From positions 2,046,001-2,110,000 of the forward strand of contig NZ_OY771475.1 in NCBI RefSeq assembly GCF_963674635.1: DNA of 64,000 bases, given 5' to 3'. A program made the position numbers and the translations under genes. A model generated the notes under the pieces. The model did not search any database and had not been told where the DNA came from. It saw nothing but the letters and a program-made list of their open reading frames with translations. This DNA is from Breoghania sp. Its GTDB lineage: Bacteria > Pseudomonadota > Alphaproteobacteria > Rhizobiales > Stappiaceae. Below, piece after piece: positions 8,374 through 17,181 of this stretch (within the stretch, counting starts at the first letter, position 1; every line of letters starts with the position of its first letter).

Positions 8374-9362
8374 GCGCCCCCTTCCGCGCAAAGCTGCGCC
8401 AGCGCATCGCGATATTCGCCCTCGATCCTGTCGACAAGCGCACCGGCGGTGACCAGATCATGCACCGCACCGATACCCTGCCCCGCGCCCCAGATCTGGC
8501 TCCACGCCTTGGCCTTGGACTGGCCTTCGCGGAAATTCATGCTCTCGACATCGCCGTCGGGAAGCGCATCGGGATCGAGGCCTGCGCGCGCGATGGAGGG
8601 TTTCAGGTAGTTGCCGGAAACGCCTGTAAAGAGCGACGACGTGACGATATCGTCCGCCCCGCAATCGATGATCATCTGCTTGTATTGCGGATCGGCATTG
8701 GCCTCTTGCGTCGCGATGAAGGCGGAGCCGACATAGCCGAGATCCGCCCCCAGCGCGCGCGCCGCCAGAAGCGCGCGGCCCGTGGCGATGCTGCCCGAGA
8801 GCAGCAGCGGGCCTTCGAACCATTCCCGGATTTCAGAGATGAGCGCGAAGGGCGATTGCGGCCCGGCATGACCACCGGCACCGGCAGCGACCGCGATGAG
8901 ACCGTCCGCGCCCTTCTCGATGGCCTTGCGGGCAAAGACATTGTTGATCACGTCATGCAGCACGATGCCGCCGGCCTGATGGGCGGCATCGTTGACTTCC
9001 GGGCGCGCGCCAAGCGAGGTGATCCAGATGGGCACCCGCCAGCGGGCGCAGATTTCCACGTCACGCTCCAGACGCTGGTTGGAACGGTGAACGATCTGAT
9101 TGACGGCGAAGGGAGCGGCGGGGCTGTCCGGATTTTCCTGATTGTGACGGTCGAGTTCCTCGGTGATGCGCTTGAGCCATGTCTCCAGCATGGGCGCCTC
9201 GCCCTCCGCCTCGCGCGCGTTGAGCGCGGGAAAGCTCCCCACGATCCCGGCCTTGCACTGGGCAATGACCAGTTCCGGGCCCGAAATGATGAACATCGGC
9301 GATGCCACCATCGGCAGACGCAGGTTTTGAAGAATGCCGGGCAGGCGGCTGTTGGCTCGCAT
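8370..9362 (-). CDS. Nitronate monooxygenase-like FMN protein
   Basis: 330 residues, a TIM-barrel flavoprotein of the NMO/2-nitropropane dioxygenase type. The N-terminus has LRLPMVASPMFIIS and the FMN/active-site signature is AAGAGGHAGPQSPF, with the histidine used in nitronate oxidation. LLSGSIATGRALLAARALGAD supplies the phosphate-binding part. Relatives are frequent in alphaproteobacterial acyl-CoA operons, where the real substrate is usually unknown. It starts in a TGATG overlap with the MaoC gene. Confidence 0.88.
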   Translation of the reverse strand: MRANSRLPGILQNLRLPMVASPMFIISGPELVIAQCKAGIVGSFPALNAREAEGEAPMLETWLKRITEELDRHNQENPDSPAAPFAVNQIVHRSNQRLERDVEICARWRVPIWITSLGARPEVNDAAHQAGGIVLHDVINNVFARKAIEKGADGLIAVAAGAGGHAGPQSPFALISEIREWFEGPLLLSGSIATGRALLAARALGADLGYVGSAFIATQEANADPQYKQMIIDCGADDIVTSSLFTGVSGNYLKPSIARAGLDPDALPDGDVESMNFREGQSKAKAWSQIWGAGQGIGAVHDLVTAGALVDRIEGEYRDALAQLCAEGGA

Positions 9363-9871
9363 CAGGTTCGTTCCTCCCTCGAAGCCGTCGGCGCGTCCGC
9401 TGCCCCGGCCTCCATGTAACGCAGGCCCAGCCAGTCGGTCACGATGGCCGGGCGTTCGGCACCCTCCACCTCCACCTGAACCTCCCAGGTCGTCAGAACA
9501 GCGCCGGGTGCGCGCAGATTGATCGTCTTGAGGCGGAAGCGCGCGCGGACACGCGCGCCCGAAGGGACCGGCGCGAGAAAACGGACACGATCGAACCCGT
9601 AATTCACGCTTGAGCGGACCCCCGCTATTTTGGGCAGAGCAGATTCCGACAAGGTCGGCAACAGGGAAAGCGTCAGGAGACCATGAGCGACGGTGCCCGC
9701 ATAGGGGCCCTCGCTGGCCGCGCGGGCAGGATCGACGTGGATGAACTGGTGGTCCCGCGTCACGCGGGCGAAGTCGTCGATCAGATCCTGATCGACGACC
9801 AGCCAGTCAGAGACGCCGATTTCCTCGCCGAGCTTGGCTTCAAGCTCGCCAAGAGAGATCTCCGGTCGCAT
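9362..9871 (-). CDS. MaoC-family (R)-specific enoyl-CoA hydratase
   Basis: 169 residues with one hotdog domain. The catalytic Asp-His pair of R-hydratases appears in TRDHQFIHVDPARA, followed by GPYAGTVAHGLLTLSL, the conserved hydratase-2 region. It hydrates trans-2-enoyl-CoA to the (R)-3-hydroxy ester, complementing the (S)-specific crotonase-type enzymes in the same cluster. It is translationally coupled to the NMO-like gene downstream and lies 37 bp after the acyl-CoA dehydrogenase at 9909. Confidence 0.9.
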   Translation of the reverse strand: MRPEISLGELEAKLGEEIGVSDWLVVDQDLIDDFARVTRDHQFIHVDPARAASEGPYAGTVAHGLLTLSLLPTLSESALPKIAGVRSSVNYGFDRVRFLAPVPSGARVRARFRLKTINLRAPGAVLTTWEVQVEVEGAERPAIVTDWLGLRYMEAGAADAPTASREERT

Positions 9872-9908
9872 CGCGGGCTCCCTCCCCGGTTTCCCTGTCG
9901 CCCTTTTC

Positions 9909-10979
9909 TCAGGCCGCGTAGCTGCGGACGATCTCGCCCTCGCAGGCGTCGGTATCGCCGAGCTGATGGTCGAGCATCACCAGGCGCTTGGCGTAGTGAG
10001 ACGACGCGTATTCCCACGTCATCGCGATACCGCCCTGCATCTGGATGGTCTCTTCCCCCACAAGCCGCGCCACACGTCCGACCAGGCTTTTGGCCATGGC
10101 GGAGGTGCGGGCGGCTTCCGGCTCACCGAGGCAGGCGGCAAGGGCGATGGTCATGGAGCGGGCCTGTTCGATTTCCGACAGGAGATCGACCGCGCGGTGT
10201 TGAAGCACCTGGAACTTGCCGATCACCGTGCCGAACTGCTTGCGGGTCTTGAGGTAATCGAGAAGCAGCGCATTGGCTGTGTCCATCGCGCCAACAGCTT
10301 CCGCGCAAAGGGCGAGACGCCCGGCGGCGAGCATGTCGGTGATCGCCGCTTCCGCATCCGCGATCAGCAGGGTCGCCGGAGTGCCGTCGAAGACGACTTC
10401 GGCGGCCCCACCGCCATCCATCATGCCATAGCCGGTGACGGTGGCCGCAGATGCTTCGGTCTGGAAAACCGCAGGCTTGCCATCAAGCTGCGCGATCACC
10501 AGAAGCGTGTCGGCGACATGGCCGCCATAGACGGCCGTCTTACGGCCATCGAGCATGTAGGCATCGCCCGAGGCGCGGGCCGTGGTGGACATGAAAGCCG
10601 CATCATAGGGCTCGTCGATCTCCGAGAAAGCGACCGCGTAGCGCGTGGCGCCTTCGATCAGGGCTTCCTGATCCGCGCCCGCAGCACTCAGCAGGCGGCT
10701 TGCCAGCAAGGTGGCGAGAAACGGCTCCGGACAAAGCACACGGCCCAGCTCCTCAAAGACGACGGTGATGTCGAAGCCCGTGCCGCCATAGCCGCCCGCT
10801 TCCTCGCTCACCAGCGCGCCGGGAATGCCGAGCGCAGCAAGTTCCGTCCATGCCTTCGGATCATGGAAGGGCGCTTCATAGGCGCTCTTGTTGCGATGTT
10901 CCATGCCGCAATTATCGGCCAGATAGCGGCGAAGGCTGTCCGACAGCATCTGCCGGTCGTCGGTCAGATCGAAATTCAT
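9909..10979 (-). CDS. Acyl-CoA dehydrogenase, short partner subunit
   Basis: 356 residues, shorter than the usual 380-390. ACAD features are KQFGTVIGKFQVLQHRAVDL in the FAD-binding helix region and the late QMQGGIAMTWEY segment. The central FAD/substrate motif (TEPGAGSD type) is not recognisable, so it probably needs a partner. It sits 3 bp after the 395-residue ACAD, the layout of heteromeric dehydrogenases such as mycobacterial ChsE1-ChsE2 that act on steroid side chains. The heteromer is an inference. Confidence 0.88.
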   Translation of the reverse strand: MNFDLTDDRQMLSDSLRRYLADNCGMEHRNKSAYEAPFHDPKAWTELAALGIPGALVSEEAGGYGGTGFDITVVFEELGRVLCPEPFLATLLASRLLSAAGADQEALIEGATRYAVAFSEIDEPYDAAFMSTTARASGDAYMLDGRKTAVYGGHVADTLLVIAQLDGKPAVFQTEASAATVTGYGMMDGGGAAEVVFDGTPATLLIADAEAAITDMLAAGRLALCAEAVGAMDTANALLLDYLKTRKQFGTVIGKFQVLQHRAVDLLSEIEQARSMTIALAACLGEPEAARTSAMAKSLVGRVARLVGEETIQMQGGIAMTWEYASSHYAKRLVMLDHQLGDTDACEGEIVRSYAA

Positions 10980-10982
10980 GAT

Positions 10983-12170
10983 CTAAAGCTCCAGCATCGT
11001 CTTGGTGAGGATGTTGCGTTGGATCTCGTTGGATCCGCCGAAGATCGAGGTCTTGCGGTTGTTGAAGTAGGTGGCCGCGTTGTGCTCGGTGTCCTTCGGG
11101 CCCATGACGAGATTGCCGTCGGTGATGTGTCCGGGGAAGGGAGCCGCCACGGGGCCGAGCGCCCGGCGCGCCAGATCGCGCAGTTCCTGCCCGATGAGCG
11201 TGCCCTTGATCTTGAGGATCGAGGTTTCCGGCCCAGGCTGGCCCTGCTTCTGCGCGGTGTAGAGCATGCGCAGATTGGTGATCTTCATGGCCTCAAGCTC
11301 GCTTTCGACGCGTGCGATGCGCACGGCGAAAAGCGGATCCTCGATCAACGGCTTGCCACGGCGCTTGGTTGCGCGCGCCAGCGCCTTCACCTCTTCCACC
11401 GCCTGCATGGAAATGCCAACGCCCGCAATGTTGGTCCGCTCGTGGGTCAGCAGGTACTTGGCGATGGTCCAGCCCTTGTTCTCTTCGCCGACAAGGTTTG
11501 AAACCGGAACCTTCACGTCGGAGAAAAAGACCTCGTTGACCTCATGACCGCCCTCGATCAGACGGATGGGGCGCACTTCGATACCGGGAAGATCGATGTC
11601 CATCAGCAGGAAGCTGATGCCTTCCTGCGGCTTGCCGTCCTGCTTGGTGCGCACAAGGCAGAAGATGCGGTTGGCGTGCTGGCCGAGCGTCGTCCAGGTC
11701 TTCTGGCCGTTGACGATGTAATGATCGCCGTCACGGTCCGCGCGCGTCTTCAGGCTGGCGAGATCGGAGCCTGCGCCGGGTTCCGAATAGCCCTGCGCCC
11801 ACCAGTCCTCGCCGGACAGGATCCGCGGCAGGATTTCGCGTTTCTGCTCGTCATTGCCGAATTTCTGGATCACCGGGCCAAGCATGTGCGGGCCGAAGGC
11901 GACGATGCGCGGGGCGTAAGAGCGGCTGCATTCCACGTCGAAGATATAGCGTTCCACCGGCGTCCAGCCGGGCCCGCCATATTCCTTCGGCCATGTCGTG
12001 CCGAGCCAGCCCTTCTTGCCCAGAATTTCGTGCCATTCCTGATAGATCTCGCGCGACAGCTCTTCGCCGGAGCGAACGGCAGCGGCGATATGCTCAGGCA
12101 GCTCCGCATCGAGAAACGCGCGCACCTCTGTGCGGAACGCTTCTTCCTCAGGTGTATAGGACAGATCCAT
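10983..12170 (-). CDS. Acyl-CoA dehydrogenase, catalytic-type subunit
   Basis: 395 residues, standard length. FAD and substrate motifs are GYSEPGAGSDLASLKTRA and the C-terminal IFGGSNEIQRNIL. At the place where medium-chain dehydrogenases carry their base glutamate (YEGT) this protein has FGGS, as in isovaleryl-CoA-type members where the base lies elsewhere. It oxidises an acyl-CoA to the 2-enoyl form and passes electrons to ETF. It is tightly coupled to the short ACAD downstream and probably forms a heteromer with it. Confidence 0.92.
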   Translation of the reverse strand: MDLSYTPEEEAFRTEVRAFLDAELPEHIAAAVRSGEELSREIYQEWHEILGKKGWLGTTWPKEYGGPGWTPVERYIFDVECSRSYAPRIVAFGPHMLGPVIQKFGNDEQKREILPRILSGEDWWAQGYSEPGAGSDLASLKTRADRDGDHYIVNGQKTWTTLGQHANRIFCLVRTKQDGKPQEGISFLLMDIDLPGIEVRPIRLIEGGHEVNEVFFSDVKVPVSNLVGEENKGWTIAKYLLTHERTNIAGVGISMQAVEEVKALARATKRRGKPLIEDPLFAVRIARVESELEAMKITNLRMLYTAQKQGQPGPETSILKIKGTLIGQELRDLARRALGPVAAPFPGHITDGNLVMGPKDTEHNAATYFNNRKTSIFGGSNEIQRNILTKTMLEL

Positions 12171-12240
12171 GATGCGATCCTTGTCATTCCATTAGGGTTG
12201 CCGCGCATCGCGAAGATGCGCGGAATTCATGCCTGCCGGT

Positions 12241-13443
12241 TCAAAGAACCTCGAAAAGGCCCGCAGCGCCCATGCCGCCACCCACGCACATGGTGACGAC
12301 GACATGCTTCGCCCCGCGCCGCTTGCCCTCGATCAGCGCATGGCCGACCATCCGCGCACCCGACATGCCATAGGGGTGGCCGACGGAAATCGCGCCGCCA
12401 TTGACGTTCAGGATCTCGTGCGGAATGCCGAGCGTGTCGGCCGAATAGAGAACCTGACAGGCAAAGGCCTCGTTCAATTCCCAAAGGCCGATATCGTCCA
12501 TGGTGAGGCCATGGGCGGCCAGAAGCTTCGGCACGGCGCGCACCGGGCCGATGCCCATCTCGTCCGGATCGAGACCGGCGGCCATGACGCCGACATAGCG
12601 GCCAAGCGGGGAAAGCCCGCGCTTCGACGCCTCGCCCGCTTCCATGATCACGCAGGCCGATGCGCCATCGGAAAGCTGGGAGGCGTTGCCCGCGGTGACG
12701 AAGCGGCCTTCCGGGATCCGCATGCCGTCCTTGAAGACGGGCTTGAGACCCGACAGGTCTTCCAGGGTGGTCTGCGGGCGATTGCCCTCGTCCTTGGTCA
12801 GCAGCACGTCCTGATAGGAAACCTCGCGGGTTTCCTTGTCGACAATGGCCTTGGTGGAGGCCAGCGGGACAATCTCGTCGTCGAACTTGCCCGCAGCCTG
12901 GGCTGCGGCGGTACGCTGTTGAGAGCGCAGGGAATACTCATCCTGCGCCTCGCGGGAGATGCCATAGCGATCCGCCACCACTTCCGCCGTTTCCAGCATG
13001 GACATGTAGAGATCGGGACGGTGTTCCTCGATCCACGGATCGGAGCGGTGATCGGTGCGGTAATTCTGGTTCTGGACCAGAGAGATGGATTCCACGCCGC
13101 CGCCGACCGTGATCTGCATGCCGTCGCTGATGACCTGCTTGGCGGCTGTGGCGATGGCCATCAGGCCGCTGGCGCACTGGCGGTCCATCGACATGCCGGC
13201 AACGGAGGTGGGAAGCCCTGCGCGGATCGCCGCCTGACGGCCGATATTGCCGCCGGTGGAGCCCTGCTGGATCGCGCAGCCGATCACGCAATCCTCGATC
13301 TCGGAACCGTCGAGCCCGGCACGCTTGACCGCGTGTTCGACCGCGTGGCCGATCAGGGTCTGGGCCTGAGTGTTGTTGAACGCGCCGCGATAGGCCTTGC
13401 CGATCGGCGTGCGCGCCGTGGATACGATGACTGCCTCACGCAA
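12241..13443 (-). CDS. Acetyl-CoA C-acyltransferase (thiolase)
   Basis: 400 residues, thiolase II fold. The nucleophilic cysteine is about residue 90 in MDRQCASGLMAI; the C-terminus has the GGAISVGHPYGMSGAR histidine motif and the second active cysteine in VTMCVGGGMGAAG. It cleaves the 3-ketoacyl-CoA produced by the dehydrogenases with free CoA, releasing acetyl- or propionyl-CoA. It lies 45 bp after the SDR gene in the same operon. Confidence 0.94.
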   Translation of the reverse strand: MREAVIVSTARTPIGKAYRGAFNNTQAQTLIGHAVEHAVKRAGLDGSEIEDCVIGCAIQQGSTGGNIGRQAAIRAGLPTSVAGMSMDRQCASGLMAIATAAKQVISDGMQITVGGGVESISLVQNQNYRTDHRSDPWIEEHRPDLYMSMLETAEVVADRYGISREAQDEYSLRSQQRTAAAQAAGKFDDEIVPLASTKAIVDKETREVSYQDVLLTKDEGNRPQTTLEDLSGLKPVFKDGMRIPEGRFVTAGNASQLSDGASACVIMEAGEASKRGLSPLGRYVGVMAAGLDPDEMGIGPVRAVPKLLAAHGLTMDDIGLWELNEAFACQVLYSADTLGIPHEILNVNGGAISVGHPYGMSGARMVGHALIEGKRRGAKHVVVTMCVGGGMGAAGLFEVL

Positions 13444-13488
13444 TTTGAGGTCTCCTCCCTTGGCCCCGATATCACGGGGCTATGTCCT

Positions 13489-14280
13489 TCAGTTCGTTTT
13501 CTGGCTGCCCGGCTTCAGCTGGCCGTAAGCCGCGTTGAGCTTGCGCATGCCCGCGATCCAGCGGTCGGTATCGTCGGCCCGGCGGCGCATGTAGGTGCGC
13601 ACCTCAGGGTGCGGCAGCACGAGGAATTCGCCCGCCTCCACCGCCCGGATACCGGCCGCGGCCACATCCGCCGGTTCCATCATTCCGTTGACGCTGGCCA
13701 CACCGTTTTCGCGGCCCGCCGTCATGTCCGTTCGCACGGCCTGCGGACACAGAAGCGTGACGCCGATGCCAGCATCGCCGTGGGTGAGGCCAAGCCATTC
13801 CGCAACCGCGACCGCCGCGTGTTTGGTGACCGCGTAGGGGGCCGAACCGACCTGGCTCAGGAGCCCCGCAGCCGAAGCGGTGATCAGGAAATGACCGCCG
13901 CCGCGCGCCGTCATGCGCGGAACCAGATGGCGCGCCGCCCAGACATGGGCCATCACGTTGATCTTCCAGATGCGCTCCCAGTCCGCATCCGGCGTCTCGA
14001 AGCCGCCGCGCAGGATGATCCCGGCATTGCCGCAAAAGAGATCGATGGGACCGATATGGGTCTCCGTCTCATCGATGAGGGCCGCGATTTCCGCCTCCTG
14101 GGAAACGTCCACGCGCCAGGCGATGCCGCCCGCCTCGCGGGCAACGCGCTTTGCGCCCTCCCCGTCAATATCGGCGGCAACCACGTTGGCAGCCCCCGCC
14201 CTGGCTGCGGCAAGCACCAGTTCGCGCCCGATGCCCTTCGCCGCGCCCGTGACAACCACCGTCTTTCCTGCAAGCTGCAT
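13489..14280 (-). CDS. SDR family oxidoreductase (1)
   Basis: 263 residues from ATG 14280, directly after the previous SDR stop; an upstream frame extension overlaps that gene and is rejected. It has the classical nucleotide motif TGAAKGIG, the NAG motif in CGNAGI, and the Ser-Tyr-Lys catalytic set in ITASAAG and YAVTKHA. An aspartate at the end of beta-2 (AADIDGE) suggests NAD(H). The unusual C-terminal tail with RTYMRRRADDTDRWIAGMR extends past the minimal fold. It likely oxidises a hydroxyl group of the pathway intermediate. Confidence 0.88.
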   Translation of the reverse strand: MQLAGKTVVVTGAAKGIGRELVLAAARAGAANVVAADIDGEGAKRVAREAGGIAWRVDVSQEAEIAALIDETETHIGPIDLFCGNAGIILRGGFETPDADWERIWKINVMAHVWAARHLVPRMTARGGGHFLITASAAGLLSQVGSAPYAVTKHAAVAVAEWLGLTHGDAGIGVTLLCPQAVRTDMTAGRENGVASVNGMMEPADVAAAGIRAVEAGEFLVLPHPEVRTYMRRRADDTDRWIAGMRKLNAAYGQLKPGSQKTN

Positions 14281-14285
14281 GGGCC

Positions 14286-15059
14286 TCAACTCCACATCGC
14301 GGAGCCGCCGCAGACGGTGAGCGCCTGGCCGGTCATGTAGCTGCTGGCGTCGGATGCGAGGAAGGTCGCGATGCCTGCGAAATCCTCCGGCTCGCCCAGA
14401 CGGCGCAGCGGGATCTGGCTGTTGGCTTTCTCCTCCGCTTCCGGGTTGTCCCACAGCGCGCGGGCAAACTCGGTGCGCACCACGCCGGGGCAGATCGCGT
14501 TGGCGCGGATGCCGTCGGGCCCGAATTCCAGCGCGAGGTTTCGCACAAGCCCCAGAAGCGCCAGCTTCGAGACGCCATAGACGCCCAGCGTCGGCGAGGG
14601 TTTGAACGCGCCGATGGAAGAGGTGAAGATCAGCGAGCCCCGCCCCTTCGCCTTCATGTCGGAAACCACGAGACGCGACAGCCAGAGATTGGCCTGCACG
14701 TTGGTGGTCATGATCTTCTGGAAGGCATCGTCCGGGATTTCCGAGATCGGCCCGTAATGCGGGTTCACGCCCGCATTGCCGATGACGATATCGATGGGCC
14801 CGGCCACAGAACGCGTCTGCTCCACCAGTGCCTCAAGGTCCGCCTGCCGCCCGGCATTGGCGGCGATCGCGTGAACGCGATCGGCACCGATGGCGGCGTT
14901 GATTTCGGCGGCAGCGGCATCGAGCTGGTCCTGCTTGCGCGAGGAAATCACCACCGTTGCGCCATGGGCGGCCAGCGCCTCGGCCATTGCCCGGCCCATG
15001 CCGCGCGAGGCGCCTGTCAGAAGCGCGACACGGCCCGTCAGATCGAAGAGCTTCGTCAT
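14286..15059 (-). CDS. SDR family oxidoreductase (2), FabG-like
   Basis: 257 residues from ATG 15059. Motifs: TGASRGMG, GNAGVNPHYG, the catalytic serine in FTSSIGA, YGVSK with Tyr and Lys, and the C-terminal DASSYMTGQALTVCGG typical of FabG-like reductases. Arg following beta-2 (ISSRKQ) favours NADP(H). The ACAD10/11-like gene ends 2 bp upstream of its start. Together with the next SDR it could handle a ketone or secondary alcohol, as SDRs do in levulinate-type pathways; the substrate is unproven. Confidence 0.9.
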   Translation of the reverse strand: MTKLFDLTGRVALLTGASRGMGRAMAEALAAHGATVVISSRKQDQLDAAAAEINAAIGADRVHAIAANAGRQADLEALVEQTRSVAGPIDIVIGNAGVNPHYGPISEIPDDAFQKIMTTNVQANLWLSRLVVSDMKAKGRGSLIFTSSIGAFKPSPTLGVYGVSKLALLGLVRNLALEFGPDGIRANAICPGVVRTEFARALWDNPEAEEKANSQIPLRRLGEPEDFAGIATFLASDASSYMTGQALTVCGGSAMWS

Positions 15060-15061
15060 GG

Positions 15062-16372
15062 TCACGGCCCCTCGAAAATCTCGCTGGCGGTCTTGAGACC
15101 GGCAGCGTGACGACGTTCGTTGGAGGCCACGAAGGCCTTGCGCTCGGCACGGGCGACGACGGCGTGGTGAACCTCGTCCGGGCCGTCGGCCAGGCGCAGC
15201 GTGCGCTGCTTCATGTACATCTCGGGCAGATCCGTCCACTGGCTCAAGCCCGTCGCGCCATGGACCTGCATCGCCTGATCGATGATGGAACAGACCTTCT
15301 CCGGCACCATCGCCTTGATCATGGAGACCCAGACGCGGGCTTCCTTGTTGCCGAGCACGTCCATCGCCTTGGCGGCTTTGAGAACCATCAGACGGCAGGC
15401 CTCGATCTCGATGCGGGCGCGGCTGATCGTTTCCATGTTCTTGCCGAGATCGATGATCTTGCGTCCAAAGGCCTCCCGCGAGAGACCGCGCGCGATCATC
15501 ATGTCGAGGGCCTTTTCCGCAGCGCCGACCGAACGCATGCAATGGTGGATACGGCCCGGCCCCAGGCGAAGCTGACTGATCTCGAAGCCGCGTCCCTCGC
15601 CCCAAAGGATGTTCTCAGCCGGGACGCGCACATTGGTGAAGCGCAGGTGCATGTGGCCGTGCGGCGCGTGGTCCTGGCCGAAGACATGCATGGGGCCGAG
15701 GATTTCCACGCCCGGCGTATCCATGGGCACGAGGATCTGGCTCTGCTGGCGGAAGGTCTCGGCCTCCGGCGAGGTCTTGACCATGACGATCATGATCTTG
15801 CAACGCGGATCGCCCGCACCGGAGATGTAGTATTTCTCGCCGTTGATGACCCATTCGCCATTCTCAAGCACCGCGGAGGTGCCGATATTGCGGGCGTCCG
15901 ACGAGGCCACATCCGGTTCGGTCATGGCGAAGGCGGAACGGATCTCGCCGTTCAGAAGCGGCTTCAGCCAGGTGTCCTTCTGCTCGCGGGTGCCGACACG
16001 CTCCAGCACTTCCATGTTGCCGGTGTCGGGTGCGGAGCAGTTGAGCGATTCCGCCGCCAGCGGGTTCTTGCCAAGCTCAACCGCGAGATAGGCGTAGTCG
16101 AGATTGGAAAGACCTTCGCCCGTCTCGGCATTGGGCAGGAAGAAGTTCCAAAGCCCCGCTTCCTTGGCGCGGGCCTTCAGACCTTCGAGGATCTCAAGCT
16201 GGCCGGGCGCATAGGAAAAGCGTTCGGTGCGATTGGCACCCAGCTTCTCGTATTCCTCCAATGCCGGATCGCAATGATCGCGGACATGGGCGACCACCTT
16301 GTCGAGCAACGGACGGGCCGCCTCCGACATGGCGAGATTGTTCAGTTCTGCGGGCCATTGTCCCGAAACCAT
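15062..16372 (-). CDS. ACAD10/11-type acyl-CoA dehydrogenase
   Basis: 436 residues from ATG 16372, which follows GGGAGGAG. It shows the signatures of the ACAD10/ACAD11 branch: FAMTEPDVASSDARNI near residues 148-163, then APHGHMHLRFTNVRVP and LGPGRIHHCMR. Members of this branch, with a partner APH-type kinase, remove a phosphorylated hydroxyl from 4-hydroxyacyl-CoA and give an enoyl-CoA (known for mammalian ACAD11 and bacterial LvaC). A matching kinase is encoded separately at 19989 in the divergent operon. The specific reaction here is inferred from that pairing. Confidence 0.92.
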   Translation of the reverse strand: MVSGQWPAELNNLAMSEAARPLLDKVVAHVRDHCDPALEEYEKLGANRTERFSYAPGQLEILEGLKARAKEAGLWNFFLPNAETGEGLSNLDYAYLAVELGKNPLAAESLNCSAPDTGNMEVLERVGTREQKDTWLKPLLNGEIRSAFAMTEPDVASSDARNIGTSAVLENGEWVINGEKYYISGAGDPRCKIMIVMVKTSPEAETFRQQSQILVPMDTPGVEILGPMHVFGQDHAPHGHMHLRFTNVRVPAENILWGEGRGFEISQLRLGPGRIHHCMRSVGAAEKALDMMIARGLSREAFGRKIIDLGKNMETISRARIEIEACRLMVLKAAKAMDVLGNKEARVWVSMIKAMVPEKVCSIIDQAMQVHGATGLSQWTDLPEMYMKQRTLRLADGPDEVHHAVVARAERKAFVASNERRHAAGLKTASEIFEGP

Positions 16373-16401
16373 CGTCGCTCCTCCCTGAGCCGTGACGTTT
16401 C

Positions 16402-17181
16402 TTATCGGTTCTTCCATTCAGGCTTGCGCTTCTCCACGAACGCATTGACCCCTTCGGCGAAATCCTCCGTTTCGCGCAGATCCATGAGCACCTGGCGGCT
16501 GTAGAGCAGGCTGGTGCGCAGGTTGTCCATGTCATCCATGTGGCGCAGCACACGCAGCGTGGCACGGATGGAAGACGGCGAGACGGAGGCGATCTCGTTC
16601 GCCTTCTCCATCGCCTTCGCCATCAGTTCGTCCGGCGCAAAGACCTCGTTGACGAAGCCGAGCCTCTGGCCTTCCTCCGCCGACACCTTGCGGCCGGTGA
16701 GAAGGAGATCCACGGCGGGTTTGCGCCCGATCTGGCGGGTGAGACGCTGCACGCCGCCGGTGGCCGCAAAGAAACCAACCTTGGGTTCCGGCAACGCGAA
16801 GGTGGCGTTGCTGGAGGCAAGGATGATGTCGCAGGCAAGAGCGGTCTCGAAACCGCCGCCCATGGCGACACCATTGACGGCGGCGATGATCGGCTTTTCC
16901 AGATCCATCCGGGACGTCAGCCCCGCAAAGCCGCTCGCAGGCGGCTTCATGCGCCCGCCCTGGGCGGTGTATTTCAGATCGTTTCCGGCGGAAAAGGCGC
17001 GCTCGCCCGCCCCGGTCAGAACCGCGACCCAGAGATCGGGATCGGCCGCGAAATCATCCCAGATCTGCGACATCTCATGGTGCATGGGCGCATGAACCGC
17101 GTTCATGACATCCGGGCGGTTCATGGTGACGACAAGAACCCGGCCCTCGCGGCGTGTGGTGCAGAATTCCAGATCGCTCAT
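16402..17181 (-). CDS. Enoyl-CoA hydratase/isomerase (crotonase family)
   Basis: 259 residues. The oxyanion-hole segments are FSAGNDLKY and VNGVAMGGGFE; the following active-site stretch is LPEPKVGFFAATGG. One catalytic glutamate position is less typical than in classic hydratases, so isomerase or another crotonase reaction is possible. It starts in a 4-bp overlap with the 3-hydroxyacyl-CoA dehydrogenase gene, so the two are co-translated. Second gene of the minus-strand operon. Confidence 0.9.
   Translation of the reverse strand: MSDLEFCTTRREGRVLVVTMNRPDVMNAVHAPMHHEMSQIWDDFAADPDLWVAVLTGAGERAFSAGNDLKYTAQGGRMKPPASGFAGLTSRMDLEKPIIAAVNGVAMGGGFETALACDIILASSNATFALPEPKVGFFAATGGVQRLTRQIGRKPAVDLLLTGRKVSAEEGQRLGFVNEVFAPDELMAKAMEKANEIASVSPSSIRATLRVLRHMDDMDNLRTSLLYSRQVLMDLRETEDFAEGVNAFVEKRKPEWKNR

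Noticed and set aside
12229..14340. 703-codon open frame on the plus strand, antisense to thiolase and SDR genes
   Set aside because: It is a shadow frame typical of GC-rich DNA; the minus strand encodes two clear enzymes with intact motifs, and the plus-strand product resembles no family.
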